A stretch of DNA of 64,000 bases from Vibrio coralliirubri (GCF_024347375.1 NZ_AP025471.1:1922001-1986000), one strand, 5' to 3'. Positions 26,563-36,217 are shown, numbered from the stretch's first letter. Made by a program: numbers and translations. Notes: generated from the letters alone by a model not told the origin.

Positions 26563-27273
26563 TTAGATGTTGATTGCTGTCTCTAGAGCAACTTTCATCA
26601 TGTCGTTGAAAGATTTTTGACGCTCTTCAGAACTTAGTTTTTCACCACGGATGATGTGGTCAGATACTGTTAGGATAGTTAGTGCTTTAGCACCAAGGTC
26701 TGCAGCAACGCCGTAGATACCAGCCGCTTCCATATCAACACCTAGGATGCCTAGCTTTTCCATTTTTTCGAAAAGGTCAGCTTCTGGAGTGTAGAAAAGG
26801 TCTGCAGAGAATACGTTACCAACTTTAACTGGAACTTCTTGAGCACGAGCTTGGTTTACCGCTTCTTCTAGAAGACCGAAATCAGCGATAGCAGCGAAGT
26901 CGTGGTTGTTGAAACGAATGCGGTTTACTTTTGAGTCAGTAGATGCACCCATGCCGATAACAACGTCCATTAGTTTAACGTCGTCACGTACTGCGCCACA
27001 GCTACCTACGCGAATTACGTTTTTCACGCCGAACTCAGCGATTAGCTCGTGTACGTAGATGCAGCATGATGGGATACCCATACCGTGGCCCATTACAGAA
27101 ACTTTCTTACCTTTGTAAGTGCCTGTGTAGCCAAACATGTTGCGAACGTCACAAACTTGCTTCACGTCATCAAGGAATGTTTCTGCAATGTATTTTGCGC
27201 GAAGCGGATCGCCCGGCATAAGTACTGTTTCTGCGAAATCACCAGCTTGAGCATTAATATGAGGTGTAGCCAT
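26563..27273 (-). CDS. deoD: DeoD-type purine nucleoside phosphorylase
   Basis: 236 residues, the normal length. Phosphate and nucleoside site patterns are intact: [13 protein letters not shown] (about 20-32), [21 protein letters not shown] (about 179-191) and the catalytic Asp in TVSDHI. It splits purine (deoxy)nucleosides to base and (deoxy)ribose-1-phosphate in salvage. TGGAGAA precedes the ATG. A CRP-like site lies 117 bp upstream, as in many nucleoside catabolic promoters. Confidence 0.96.
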   Translation of the reverse strand: MATPHINAQAGDFAETVLMPGDPLRAKYIAETFLDDVKQVCDVRNMFGYTGTYKGKKVSVMGHGMGIPSCCIYVHELIAEFGVKNVIRVGSCGAVRDDVKLMDVVIGMGASTDSKVNRIRFNNHDFAAIADFGLLEEAVNQARAQEVPVKVGNVFSADLFYTPEADLFEKMEKLGILGVDMEAAGIYGVAADLGAKALTILTVSDHIIRGEKLSSEERQKSFNDMMKVALETAINI

Positions 27274-27619
27274 GGTCGTTCTCCAAAGTTTAAACGGTAA
27301 TTATAGGAACAGGATTTAATCAATTACCGATTCTGTTGAATTGAATTCGTTTTGTTGAGGCAATATTAGCGAGTTAGAACGTGGCTCCATGAGACTTTAG
27401 TCACAAAATAGGTCCGTCATTATAGTTTTATTAATATTGATAACCAAATTTGTTGAAAGCGTAAAGGCAATCGATTTTGTATGGGTTAATTGCAAGCGAA
27501 TGAGAGGAAAAGGCTTACATATAAACTTGTTGCCTATCAGTTTCGAGACAACAATACGTTGTAGAGACGTTTGATCAGAGATAATCTAAACTTTGATAAA
27601 AGACAAACCAAGGATTTGT
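27274..27619. promoter_or_regulatory. deoD / L,D-transpeptidase divergent intergenic region
   Basis: 346 bases without a gene. It holds a CRP-type site (27390-27405) and A/T-rich stretches around 27420-27450 and 27580-27600 that could serve as promoters in either direction; I cannot assign -35/-10 pairs with confidence. Confidence 0.45.
27390..27405. promoter_or_regulatory. CRP-type site upstream of deoD
   Basis: On the minus strand TGTGACTAAAGTCTCA, which matches TGTGA-N6-TCACA with one mismatch and correct spacing. Confidence 0.5.
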
Positions 27620-28594
27620 ATGTCGCATTGCGCTAACTCGACGCCTTTACCGTCAATGAAAACACGACTTCACAGGGCGGTGTCGCTTGTTGTAAGAACT
27701 ACTTTGCTTGCCAGCGGGATAGCTTCATCGTGGGTGTCTGCTGCAACCTTTGAATTGCCACCAACAGAAAGCCGCATTGTCGGCAGAATCCAGCAGCACG
27801 AAGTGGCGGCGGGCGAAACCTTGGCCATCATTGCCAAGCAATACGATATTGGTTTTCTCTCTTTAATGGCAGCCAACAAAGGGGTGGATCCTTTTCTCCC
27901 TGCCGAAGGCTATGTGTTAAGCATTCCAAGCCGCTTGATTCTACCTGACACCCCAAGAAAGGGGATCGTCATCAATCTTGCTGAGTTAAGGTTGTATTAC
28001 TTTGAGCCTGAGAAAAATCAGGTGCATGTTTTCCCGGTCGGTATCGGTCGAGTGGGGCGCGATACTCCCGAGATGATCACCAAGATAAGCCAAAAAAGAC
28101 CGAATCCAACATGGACGCCACCAAATTCAATCCGCAACGAGTATCTTGAAAAAGGCATTGAATTACCGAGAGTGGTTCCCGCTGGGCCGGAAAATCCATT
28201 GGGTGAGTACGCTTTGAGGCTTGCTTATGGCGCTGGCGACTATTTGATCCATGGTACAAACAAAGACTTCGGGATAGGTTTACGAGTTAGCTCTGGTTGT
28301 ATCCGAATGGAACCTAAAGACATTGAGTGGCTATTTGAGCAAGTGAACCGTGGTGAACAGGTTACTATTATCAATGAGCCGATTAAGGTGTCATTAGAGC
28401 CCGATAGAAGTGTGTTTGTTGAAGCGCACGAACCATTAACTCGAAGTGACGGCTCAAAGAAATCATTACAGATCCCTGTGGAACTAAAATGGTGGCTTGA
28501 AGACGCAGAACTGCCAAATTCAAAGGCGAAAGCGGTTATCTTTGCTCAAAACGGCGTGCCTGTAGAGATAGCACCACCTGTGATTGAGTTTTAA
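27620..28594 (+). CDS. L,D-transpeptidase (YkuD/ErfK type) with LysM domain
   Basis: About 324 residues from the ATG at 27620 (AAGGA five bases before; an ATG at 27656 is an alternative). A signal peptide, then a LysM peptidoglycan-binding module (HEVAAGETLAIIAKQYDIGF), then the YkuD domain with its catalytic motif: H in LIHGTNKDFGIG and C about 227 in RVSSGCIRM. Such enzymes form 3-3 cross-links or attach Braun lipoprotein to meso-diaminopimelate in the periplasm. An Lpp-like lipoprotein is encoded convergently next door. V. cholerae chromosome II has an equivalent enzyme at the matching position. Confidence 0.93.
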   Translation: MSHCANSTPLPSMKTRLHRAVSLVVRTTLLASGIASSWVSAATFELPPTESRIVGRIQQHEVAAGETLAIIAKQYDIGFLSLMAANKGVDPFLPAEGYVLSIPSRLILPDTPRKGIVINLAELRLYYFEPEKNQVHVFPVGIGRVGRDTPEMITKISQKRPNPTWTPPNSIRNEYLEKGIELPRVVPAGPENPLGEYALRLAYGAGDYLIHGTNKDFGIGLRVSSGCIRMEPKDIEWLFEQVNRGEQVTIINEPIKVSLEPDRSVFVEAHEPLTRSDGSKKSLQIPVELKWWLEDAELPNSKAKAVIFAQNGVPVEIAPPVIEF

Positions 28595-28601
28595 TGCGAC
28601 T

Positions 28602-28627
28602 GCCTCTTCAGTAACAAGAGGCGGTTT
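28602..28627 (+). terminator. Terminator of the L,D-transpeptidase gene
   Basis: GCCTCTT/AAGAGGC stem, 7-base loop, followed by GGTTTTA, eight bases past the stop. Confidence 0.75.
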
Positions 28628-28676
28628 TATCTTTGCCTACTCTAATCAATACCTTCTACTCGAATTAGTATCGCCC

Positions 28677-28711
28677 AAAAAAAAGCACCACATCCTTTAA
28701 GAAGTGGTGCT
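28677..28711 (-). terminator. Terminator of the Lpp-like gene
   Basis: AGCACCA/TGGTGCT stem followed by eight T on the minus strand, 60 bases past the lpp stop. Confidence 0.9.
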
Positions 28712-28772
28712 GTCTATATACTGCTTTTTGCGACTTATTTAATCTACAGCTTAATCGCGATTAGATCTCAAA

Positions 28773-29039
28773 CTACTTAGTGTAAGACTCAGCGATGTTA
28801 TCGATACGGTCGTTAGCACGATCCGCTTCTTCTTTCGCTGCCATAGCGGCTGCTTCTGCTTCTTGAGCCTTCATTTCTGCGGCTGCTTTGTCACTCTTAA
28901 GTGCTTCAACTTCGCTTGTAAGCTGAGCCACTTGGTTAGTTAGTTGATCCATTTCTGACACTGCAGCTTCTTCTGGCTCTGAAGAACAACCGGCTAGAAT
29001 GAAAACTGATGCTGCAGCTGCGATTAACGTCTTATTCAT
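28773..29039 (-). CDS. lpp: Lpp-like murein lipoprotein
   Basis: 88 residues from an ATG with AAGGAG before it. Lipoprotein signal with lipobox LAGC (C18), then a heptad-patterned Ala/Glu/Lys-rich helix to the end (about 28-84), as in trimeric Braun lipoprotein. The final residue is lysine (SYTK), the position joined to peptidoglycan in Lpp, although the ending differs from the usual YRK. It anchors the outer membrane to the wall. The convergent neighbour is an L,D-transpeptidase, the class that performs this attachment. Confidence 0.9.
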   Translation of the reverse strand: MNKTLIAAAASVFILAGCSSEPEEAAVSEMDQLTNQVAQLTSEVEALKSDKAAAEMKAQEAEAAAMAAKEEADRANDRIDNIAESYTK

Positions 29040-29400
29040 AAGAACTCCTTGCTTATTTATCATCAAAAGATGCGCTATACATTCTTTATCATATAGTCGC
29101 TTCATTAATGATTGTAGCGACTAATTTTTTAACTGCAAAAACAATAACTAAAGAAATTGCTAAATTTTTGAGGTAATTAGCTAAGTATCACGTTGTGTCT
29201 CATTTATGAGATGAAGGATTTAGAGACGACTTGAAGGTGTTTTTGTAGGGCCACCCCTTTGCTAGCAATGCATACAATGTTCTAGCTAAAGATAGATAAA
29301 GGGATAAATTTACTGTGATCTCTATCCTTATAAAGTACTTTCGCGGTATCATGTCACGTTAAATTAATTTTATTCAATACCATCATGACTGGAGAGTCCT
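29040..29400. other. Intergenic region between lpp and the DEAD-box helicase
   Basis: 361 bases holding the lpp promoter region on the left and a long leader for the helicase on the right. No gene or known RNA family seen; a weak inverted repeat (AAGGGATA near 29297 with TATCCTTA near 29325) lies in the leader. Confidence 0.4.
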
Positions 29401-30732
29401 TTGCACTTTAAAGATTTAGGCTTAGATAACCGCTTACTGAAGAACTTAAAACATTACGACTTCAAGAAGGCGACAGAGATCCAATCAAAAGCGATCCCTG
29501 TTGCTATTGCTGGTAAGGATCTATTGGCTTCATCAAAAACGGGATCAGGAAAAACATTGGCGTTTGTGTTGCCAATGATACATAAAGCATTAAAAACAAA
29601 AGCGTTTTCTGCTAAAGATCCTCGTGGTGTAATTTTGGCTCCTACTCGTGAGCTAGCGAAGCAAGTTTACGGCGAACTGCGTAGCATGCTTGGTGGTCTG
29701 TCTTATGAAGCGGCGCTTATCTTAGGTGGTGAGAACTTTAACGATCAAGTTAAAGCACTGCGTAAGTACCCTCGCTTTATCGTAGCGACGCCAGGTCGTC
29801 TTGCTGACCACCTAGAGCACCGCTCATTGTTCCTTGATGGTGTTGAAACGCTAATCCTTGATGAAGCAGACCGTATGCTTGATCTTGGTTTTGCTCCAGA
29901 ACTGCGTCGTATTGCAAACGCAGCTAAGCACCGTCGTCGTCAAACGCTAATGTTCTCTGCAACGCTGGATCACGCTGAAGTGAACGGTATTGCTAATGAA
30001 ATGCTAGACGCACCTAAGCGCATCTCGGTGGGTGTTTCTAACGAGCAGCACCTTGATATCACTCAGAAATTCTATCTATGTGATCACCTAGATCACAAAG
30101 AGGCGATTTTAGACCGTGTACTAGAAGAAGCTGAATACCGTCAGGTTATGATCTTCACAGCAACTCGTGCTGATACGGATCGCCTAACGGATAAGCTGAA
30201 TGAGAAGAAGCTTAAAGCCGTTGCACTGAGCGGTAACTTAAACCAAACGCAGCGTAATGCGATCATGAGTCAGTTTGAGCGTGCGGTTTACAAGATTTTG
30301 GTAACAACCGATGTTGCTTCTCGTGGTATCGATATTCCAAACGTAAGCCACGTAATCAACTTTGATATGCCGAAGCACACCGAAGAGTACGTTCACCGTG
30401 TTGGTCGTACAGGCCGTGCAGGTAACAAAGGCGATGCAATCTCTTTGGTTGGTCCAAAAGACTGGGACAGCTTCAAGCGTGTTGAGCTTTACCTTCAACA
30501 AGATCTTACTTTCTCTGTGCTTGAAGGCCTAAAAGGTAAATTCAAAGGTATTAAGCCTCGTAAACCTGCGTTTGCTAAAGGCGGCCCTGCGAAGAAGAAA
30601 ACCAACACTCAAGCGAAGAAAACGCCGAAGAAACCAGTTAAGCGCGATAAGAGCTTCCACCAGAATGTGGCAGTGGGTGATACAGTATTTATCCCTAAGA
30701 AGAAAGTTGCGCCAAAAACTGACGACGAGTAA
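29401..30732 (+). CDS. DEAD-box ATP-dependent RNA helicase
   Basis: 443 residues from a TTG start with GGAGAG before it. All core motifs are present: Q motif (ATEIQSKAIP), Walker A SSKTGSGKT (about 44-52), PTRELA, TPGR, DEAD (about 153-156), SAT, and in domain 2 TDVASRGIDIP and HRVGRTGRAG. A basic Lys/Pro-rich tail (about 380-443) probably adds RNA affinity. It remodels structured RNA, for example in ribosome assembly, decay or cold adaptation. It belongs to the small bacterial RhlE/SrmB-like group; I cannot fix the subfamily. It is a single gene. Confidence 0.94.
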   Translation: MHFKDLGLDNRLLKNLKHYDFKKATEIQSKAIPVAIAGKDLLASSKTGSGKTLAFVLPMIHKALKTKAFSAKDPRGVILAPTRELAKQVYGELRSMLGGLSYEAALILGGENFNDQVKALRKYPRFIVATPGRLADHLEHRSLFLDGVETLILDEADRMLDLGFAPELRRIANAAKHRRRQTLMFSATLDHAEVNGIANEMLDAPKRISVGVSNEQHLDITQKFYLCDHLDHKEAILDRVLEEAEYRQVMIFTATRADTDRLTDKLNEKKLKAVALSGNLNQTQRNAIMSQFERAVYKILVTTDVASRGIDIPNVSHVINFDMPKHTEEYVHRVGRTGRAGNKGDAISLVGPKDWDSFKRVELYLQQDLTFSVLEGLKGKFKGIKPRKPAFAKGGPAKKKTNTQAKKTPKKPVKRDKSFHQNVAVGDTVFIPKKKVAPKTDDE

Positions 30733-30775
30733 TCACCAGCCAGTTAAAAGTGTTTGTTTGTAAAACTGACATAAA

Positions 30776-30806
30776 TAAAAACCGCCATTATTAGGCGGTT
30801 TTTTTG
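30776..30806. terminator. Bidirectional terminator between helicase and lecithinase genes
   Basis: ACCGCC/GGCGGT stem followed by T7 on the plus strand and preceded by AAATAAAA, between convergent genes. Confidence 0.88.
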
Positions 30807-30863
30807 TATCTGATTTTTGTGCCTAAGAGGTGCTACCTCAAGTTACAGTTCAACTTGGCGGCT

Positions 30864-32111
30864 TTAGAAATCAAAAGTCGAGAAAGAAAAAGCTAGGATA
30901 TGGTCGGCAATATATTTATGCGTGGCGGTGGTTGGGTGGGTCACGCCCCAAAAGACATAACTGTCTGAACCATAGGTCGCACAATCATTGGTTAAGCTGT
31001 GGCTTTTCAGGTAGTCGGCCGCTGAGCTTCTATTGAGATTAAGACAAGCATCACTCGCGTTTCGAAAGCCATGTTGTTGTGGGTTATCGGTAATGCTGGC
31101 GAACAACGCACTCGCATCGAACAACACCACGTTTTTCCCCATACCTTGGTAATACTCTGCTTGAGCTTTGATGAACTGGTTGAATTCTAAGATCTTGCCA
31201 CGAACTTTTATGATCTCTTGTTCGGTAGAGTATTTGAATTGAGGGGCTTTGGTCGCATCGGGTAAGGTGAACAGCAAGATATTGTTCGCACCGGATTCCG
31301 TTAAGCGGATCAGCGCGCTGCTAAAGTCAGCTTTTACATCGGCGACTTCTCGATCGTAGTTCATGAAGTCATTGAGGCCAAACTCGAGAGTAAACAGTGA
31401 GTTTTCCGGGCGATAGTTTTTGGCGACTTTCATGTAGGTCAGATAAGAGGTGACTTGATCATAAACACCAGTCAATGCTACGTATTGGTTGGTACCTGCT
31501 GCGCCGCCCACTGCCCAGTTATACAGAGGGACATCTTTCGCTTTTGCTAAGTACTCTGTCCAGACTAAACCATTCGAAAAGTGCCCTAAAAACCACGAAT
31601 CTGCGTTGGGGGAAACCCATTGTGAGCCATTAAATAGATTACCAGTGTCGGACAGGCTATCACCAAAGGTGACAATACGGTTGATGCTACTGGCTTGAAA
31701 AGCGTTGTCGTTGGTCCAGATTGAGTGGTTGTAAGAGAAGCGATTATCTGCGGCAAAGTAGGTGATGTCAGCGGCGTCATGTTGGATGTCGAGCGTCTGT
31801 TCGCAACGCTGTTTGATTTCAGATTGAGGCGCATCACTGTAGAACATGTTTTTGAAAGAAACAGAAGACCACCAATATCCGTTGATCGTGTAGTAATCAC
31901 CATTCTCTTTCTTTGCCCACTTCCAGTCGGTGGCCGGAGAGTCATGAGAGGCATCGGTTCGATACCAACATCTAACATATGAATAGGTCTCTGAGCCTTG
32001 TGTACTGAGTACTTGTGCAGATGTAATCGATTCTGGTGTTGGTATTGAGTCTTCAGCGGCATAAGCGCCAAAAGGCAGGGCTAACGTGAGTATTAAAGCC
32101 GTATTTTTCAT
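30864..32111 (-). CDS. tlh: Thermolabile hemolysin / lecithinase (GDSL phospholipase), secreted
   Basis: 415 residues from the ATG at 32111 (MKNTALILTL). A signal peptide ends near AYA. An N-terminal Vibrio-type domain with WYR and Trp-rich segments (to about 140) is followed by an SGNH/GDSL hydrolase: nucleophile Ser in IVTFGDSLSDTGN, Gly in WAVGGAAGTNQ, Asn in LEFGLNDFMNY and the Asp/His pair in FWGVTHPTTATH. This is the TLH/Lec family, which hydrolyses phosphatidylcholine and lyses cells. It is divergent from the lipase operon, as in the hemolysin-lipase region of other vibrios. Confidence 0.92.
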   Translation of the reverse strand: MKNTALILTLALPFGAYAAEDSIPTPESITSAQVLSTQGSETYSYVRCWYRTDASHDSPATDWKWAKKENGDYYTINGYWWSSVSFKNMFYSDAPQSEIKQRCEQTLDIQHDAADITYFAADNRFSYNHSIWTNDNAFQASSINRIVTFGDSLSDTGNLFNGSQWVSPNADSWFLGHFSNGLVWTEYLAKAKDVPLYNWAVGGAAGTNQYVALTGVYDQVTSYLTYMKVAKNYRPENSLFTLEFGLNDFMNYDREVADVKADFSSALIRLTESGANNILLFTLPDATKAPQFKYSTEQEIIKVRGKILEFNQFIKAQAEYYQGMGKNVVLFDASALFASITDNPQQHGFRNASDACLNLNRSSAADYLKSHSLTNDCATYGSDSYVFWGVTHPTTATHKYIADHILAFSFSTFDF

Positions 32112-32600
32112 CACTGTATTCTCTTTTATATTTAGATGAGCCAAACAAAAACGTTGTTGCTTGTTGCCTATTGTTTGTTGATAAGTGGATAAGTAAATAA
32201 CTGGTACGACCTATATCTAAAATTAATAATTAGCGTCAATACATTCAGGGTTGTGGTGTGTCGTTAATGGCATAAGCATCAAGTTTTCAACGAGTTTATG
32301 GTTGAAAAATACCTGTTTCCAAACGGTTATTTGTCGACAAACTTTTGATTATTACGAATGTTGAATTGATATTTGAGTCAGAGTATTGAAAGAACAATCT
32401 CATCAACCTTAGTTAAATGTTAATTTAATCAATTGCTTATGGTTTTGGTTTTTCTTCTGATTCTGTTTGCCTGATGTTCATCGCACCTGTTTAATTCAAG
32501 TTCGCCATCACAAATATCAAATCGTTACTTTCTGTTTTATAAAATCATCATCTACGGTTCTTTTACTCATCAGAGGTCTAATCTGTTTAAGGAAAGAGCA
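32112..32600. promoter_or_regulatory. Divergent region between lecithinase and lipase genes
   Basis: 489 A/T-rich bases without a gene. A 12-bp palindrome TTTGTCGACAAA near 32331 is the clearest possible operator. No hlyA remnant is detectable by eye. Confidence 0.4.
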
Positions 32601-33542
32601 TTGAAAAAGATATTAATTTGGACGATAGCCTGCCTATCCAGTTTTGGCGTATATGCCGGAACGAGCGCATCAGCATTAGAAGCCAGCGGATACACTGAAA
32701 CGAAATACCCCATTATGTTGGTACATGGTCTGTTTGGTTTCGATACATTAGCGGGCGTCGACTATTTCTATGGCGTACCTGAATCCCTAACCAAAGATGG
32801 TGCGAGCGTATACGTCGCTCAGGTCTCTGCAACCAATAGTTCTGAGGTCCGTGGTGAACAGTTACTCAGCCAAGTTGAAACGCTGTTAGCTGCAACAGGA
32901 GCAAGTAAGGTGAATCTGGTTGGTCACAGCCATGGTGGGCCTACGGCTCGTTATGTTGCGTCGGTTCGACCGGATCTGGTGGCTTCAGTAACCAGTATTG
33001 GTGGTGTACATAAAGGTTCTAAGGTTGCTGATCTCGTTCGAGGGAACGTATCTGAAGGCTCTGTCACAGAAGGTATTGCGGTTAAATTAGCGGGTGGATT
33101 AACGACACTGATTAACCTTTTATCTGGTGGAACGGATCTCGACCAAGACGGACTCGCTTCTCTTGAAGCATTGACCACAGAAGGCTCGCTAGCATTCAAC
33201 CAGTTTTATCCTGAGGGTGTTCCGACGTCTGAGTGTGGTGATGGTGAGTGGCAAGCAAGTAACGGCGTTTATTACTATTCATGGACAGGGTCTTCCACTT
33301 TTACCAACCTTCTTGATCCTACCGACGGAGCCATGACAATCCTAGGCTTAGCTTTCAATGAACCTAATGACGGGTTAGTAGGGGCATGCAGCGCCCATTT
33401 GGGCAAAGTGATAGGTGATGATTACAAAATGAACCACCTAGATGAGATCAATGGGTTATTGGGAATTCACCACTTGTTTGAGACCGATCCTGTAACTCTA
33501 TATCGTCAGCATGCCAATCGATTGAAGTTGGCTGGCTTGTAG
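32601..33542 (+). CDS. lipA: Secreted triacylglycerol lipase (family I, foldase-dependent)
   Basis: 313 residues from a TTG with AAGGAAAG before it. A signal peptide ends near VYAG. Alpha/beta-hydrolase with oxyanion loop MLVHGLFGFD and nucleophile S110 in LVGHSHGGP. The Asp and His follow in NEPNDGLVGACSAHLG and KMNHLDEINGLLG. Two cysteines may form the usual disulfide. It resembles Pseudomonas/V. cholerae LipA, exported by the type II pathway after folding by a Lif chaperone, which the next gene encodes 35 bp downstream. Confidence 0.94.
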   Translation: MKKILIWTIACLSSFGVYAGTSASALEASGYTETKYPIMLVHGLFGFDTLAGVDYFYGVPESLTKDGASVYVAQVSATNSSEVRGEQLLSQVETLLAATGASKVNLVGHSHGGPTARYVASVRPDLVASVTSIGGVHKGSKVADLVRGNVSEGSVTEGIAVKLAGGLTTLINLLSGGTDLDQDGLASLEALTTEGSLAFNQFYPEGVPTSECGDGEWQASNGVYYYSWTGSSTFTNLLDPTDGAMTILGLAFNEPNDGLVGACSAHLGKVIGDDYKMNHLDEINGLLGIHHLFETDPVTLYRQHANRLKLAGL

Positions 33543-33577
33543 TCTGCAAAGCCGTTTAATAAGAAAACAAGGAAAGT

Positions 33578-34468
33578 ATGATGAAAAAGACCGCCATTTT
33601 GTCGATAACCACGATAGCCCTGATGAGCACAGCGGCGGTCTTTTTATATCTAAATAATCAAGATACACATACTGACGACGAACAACGCGTCTCCTCATTG
33701 AAAGTCACCTCTCAGCAAGATACCGACATCGATAACGCATCAGCCAAAGACATGATGGAATACTTCGTGTCCGGTAATACCGAACTAACCCTTGAAGATA
33801 TTCGCGACAATGTAGCAAAACACCACGAGCAATCATCAACAGCCGTGGTCGATGAAGCACTGTTTGCCAAATATATAGAGTATAAGTCGGCACTGACATC
33901 GTTGGACGTACAATTCGATACCACATCCATTTCCGCTGATGACCTACGCGCACTCAATCAAGCGCTCCTTGACCTCCAAGCTCAGTTTTTCAGTGAGAGC
34001 GAGATAAGTATTCTGTTTACGCATGACAACAGAATGAGAGAAATCGCCTTAGAAAAGTTACTTCTGAAACAGGAGGGATTAGAGGATGAAGAATACCAAC
34101 AAAGACTTGAATCCTATTTATCTGAGCAACCTGATTATGTTCAGTCGAGTCACCAGAATCAGGTGTTACTCCAACAGCTCTCTAGCTCTGAAGGTCTCGA
34201 TGAACAGGGTAAATACTTAAAGAGAAGCGAACTTGTTGGTGAAGAAGCAACCCAAAGACTTGAAGCACTTGATAAACAAAGAGCGGCCTTTGAAGGCTCG
34301 TTAGAGGTCTACTTCGCAGAACGGAATGATGTTTTGAACGACTCAGCCTTATCAGAAACCGAACAACAAGAGACAATTGCGCAACTTCGAACTGAACATT
34401 TCCTACCAGAACAGCTTAGAAGGGTAGAAGCGATTGAAAGAATTCGAGCGGCTGAATCTGGTCAGTAG
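33578..34468 (+). CDS. lipB: Lipase-specific foldase (LipB/Lif)
   Basis: 296 residues: an N-terminal membrane anchor (about 5-24), a variable linker, and a long helical periplasmic domain with the Lif-type pattern. The motif RxxFDY(F/Y)xSAxGE normally found early in the domain is present only in altered form (KDMMEYFVSGNTELTLEDI). Steric foldases of this family activate the cognate lipase in the periplasm before type II secretion. AAGGAAAG precedes the start; an ATG three bases later is equally likely. Confidence 0.88.
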   Translation: MMKKTAILSITTIALMSTAAVFLYLNNQDTHTDDEQRVSSLKVTSQQDTDIDNASAKDMMEYFVSGNTELTLEDIRDNVAKHHEQSSTAVVDEALFAKYIEYKSALTSLDVQFDTTSISADDLRALNQALLDLQAQFFSESEISILFTHDNRMREIALEKLLLKQEGLEDEEYQQRLESYLSEQPDYVQSSHQNQVLLQQLSSSEGLDEQGKYLKRSELVGEEATQRLEALDKQRAAFEGSLEVYFAERNDVLNDSALSETEQQETIAQLRTEHFLPEQLRRVEAIERIRAAESGQ

Positions 34469-34483
34469 TGTCTAAAAGCGAAA

Positions 34484-34509
34484 AACCAGCCATGATGGCT
34501 GGTTTTTTT
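34484..34509. terminator. Bidirectional terminator between lipB and chemoreceptor gene
   Basis: AACCAGCCA/TGGCTGGTT stem with seven T following on the plus strand and A-rich sequence on the left. Confidence 0.92.
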
Positions 34510-34573
34510 GTTTATAGGTGAGTTCTAAAGAGCATACAGCTTGAATCTGTTGCCTTAAATCGTACCTTGAACC

Positions 34574-36217
34574 CTATACCTTAAAGTAATCCAACTGCTG
34601 CTTCTGTTGTTCGGCTAGGTTAGATAGCTCGTGGCTTGCTGCTGCGGCTTGAGTAATGCCGGTTACGTTTTGGCTTACTAGGCTGTAGATGTTTGAGATA
34701 TTACGGTTGATGTCTGAGGTTACTTGGCTTTGCTCTTCGGCGGCAGAGGCAACCTGAGTATTAATCTCAGTCATGTCCGTTACCGAGTTAGCAATGCCTG
34801 AAAGCGCTGCGCTTACTTCCCCAGCAAGAGTTTGGTTGTGCTCCAGCATAGCCAGTGAGCTGCTCATGCTTTCATTCGCGTTACCGGATTGAACCTGCAA
34901 ACCTTCTATGATGGTTTGGATCTCTTTGGTTGAATCTTGTGTACGTGCCGCTAGCATTCGAACTTCATCAGCAACCACTGCGAAACCACGACCGCTTTCA
35001 CCTGCGCGAGCGGCTTCGATTGCTGCGTTAAGCGCAAGCAGGTTAGTTTGTTCAGAGATACTTTGAATAACCTCAATCACTTTACCAATCTGTTCAGAGT
35101 GCTCTTTTAGCGTGCCCACTACATTTGCAGCTTCGCTTAGCTGAATCGCCATCTGTTCGTTAGCTTTGTTGCTTTCATTAAACAAGCTCATGCTGTGTGT
35201 CGCCATTTCGTCAGCTTGCTTAGACGCTGAGTCGGCTTGTACTGCGTTCTCGTTAACATGTGCTGCTGTGCTTTCTAATTGGTTCACAGCAGAAGCAACT
35301 TGTTCCACTTCTTGTTTCTCTTGGTCTGAGTTAACGCTTGATTGTGTCATTACCGCCGCTAGCTCTGTCGACGCAGAAGCTACTTCGATACTGATTCGAG
35401 ACAGCGAGCTTACCGTGTCACGCAGCTGTTCAACAGACTGGTTTACGTCTTGCGCTAGGCGTGAGATTTCGTTGTCGCCATACTCTTCTGCTTTAACTAA
35501 CAAGTTACCTTTTGCCACTTCGCGCATGGTTTCTTGAATGTTGCTGATCGGCTTAACAATGATACCAGCCAGCGTCCAACTGATAATTAGAGCTACAGAC
35601 AGGATCACCAACAGTGCAATGGTCGCAGTAGTCAGCGTGCTAGCGTGTTGCTGGCCGTTGATATCGACCTCTTGAGTGGCAAGCAAATTCAGCTTTTTAG
35701 ACAGAGTGTTGATCGCTTGCACCATTTCATTACCTGCATGTCGGTATTGGTCGATTGCGACCTGGTAGCGGTTTTCAAAATCTGAAGAAAGTGATGCATC
35801 GCCGTGTTTCGCTCTTAATAGAGGAAGCATGGTGGTGCGAGAAAAATCGACATAGTGATTCATCGCCTTGTTCATCGCGGCTACTTCATCTTGCATGCCT
35901 GGCACTGTGTCTAATGAATTCAGTAGGCGAGTATTTTGATCTCGTTTTTGGTTTAGTGTTTCAACCAGTGTTTTTACGTCATCAGCATTGAATAGACTGT
36001 AAATCGCTTTGATGCGCATGCCATAGCTGTTGTCGACGATTTCGCTGAGTTCTTCTTTATGCAAGATTAACTGGTCGGTTGCTACTGACACATCTTTGAA
36101 TGCACTTTCTAGCTTTTCACCACCGATAATGACACCGGCTAAAAGTAAGACAACGGAAAATAGTACGGGTATAAGAATTTGTATTTTGATTGATAAGCCA
36201 CTGAGAAGTTGGCGCAT
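34574..36217 (-). CDS. Methyl-accepting chemotaxis protein (HlyB-like)
   Basis: 547 residues: TM1 (about 12-31), a periplasmic helical domain of four-helix-bundle size (to about 190), TM2 (about 197-220), HAMP, and a cytoplasmic signalling domain with the conserved hairpin tip ([20 protein letters not shown] then [15 protein letters not shown]). The receptor feeds CheA/CheW; its ligand is unknown. In V. cholerae the comparable gene beside the lipase and hemolysin genes is called hlyB. AAGGAC precedes the start. Confidence 0.93.
   Translation of the reverse strand: MRQLLSGLSIKIQILIPVLFSVVLLLAGVIIGGEKLESAFKDVSVATDQLILHKEELSEIVDNSYGMRIKAIYSLFNADDVKTLVETLNQKRDQNTRLLNSLDTVPGMQDEVAAMNKAMNHYVDFSRTTMLPLLRAKHGDASLSSDFENRYQVAIDQYRHAGNEMVQAINTLSKKLNLLATQEVDINGQQHASTLTTATIALLVILSVALIISWTLAGIIVKPISNIQETMREVAKGNLLVKAEEYGDNEISRLAQDVNQSVEQLRDTVSSLSRISIEVASASTELAAVMTQSSVNSDQEKQEVEQVASAVNQLESTAAHVNENAVQADSASKQADEMATHSMSLFNESNKANEQMAIQLSEAANVVGTLKEHSEQIGKVIEVIQSISEQTNLLALNAAIEAARAGESGRGFAVVADEVRMLAARTQDSTKEIQTIIEGLQVQSGNANESMSSSLAMLEHNQTLAGEVSAALSGIANSVTDMTEINTQVASAAEEQSQVTSDINRNISNIYSLVSQNVTGITQAAAASHELSNLAEQQKQQLDYFKV

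Noticed and set aside
32112..32600. Possible hlyA remnant between lecithinase and lipase
   Set aside because: The region is A/T-rich with no open frame or cytolysin-like peptide in any frame I read.
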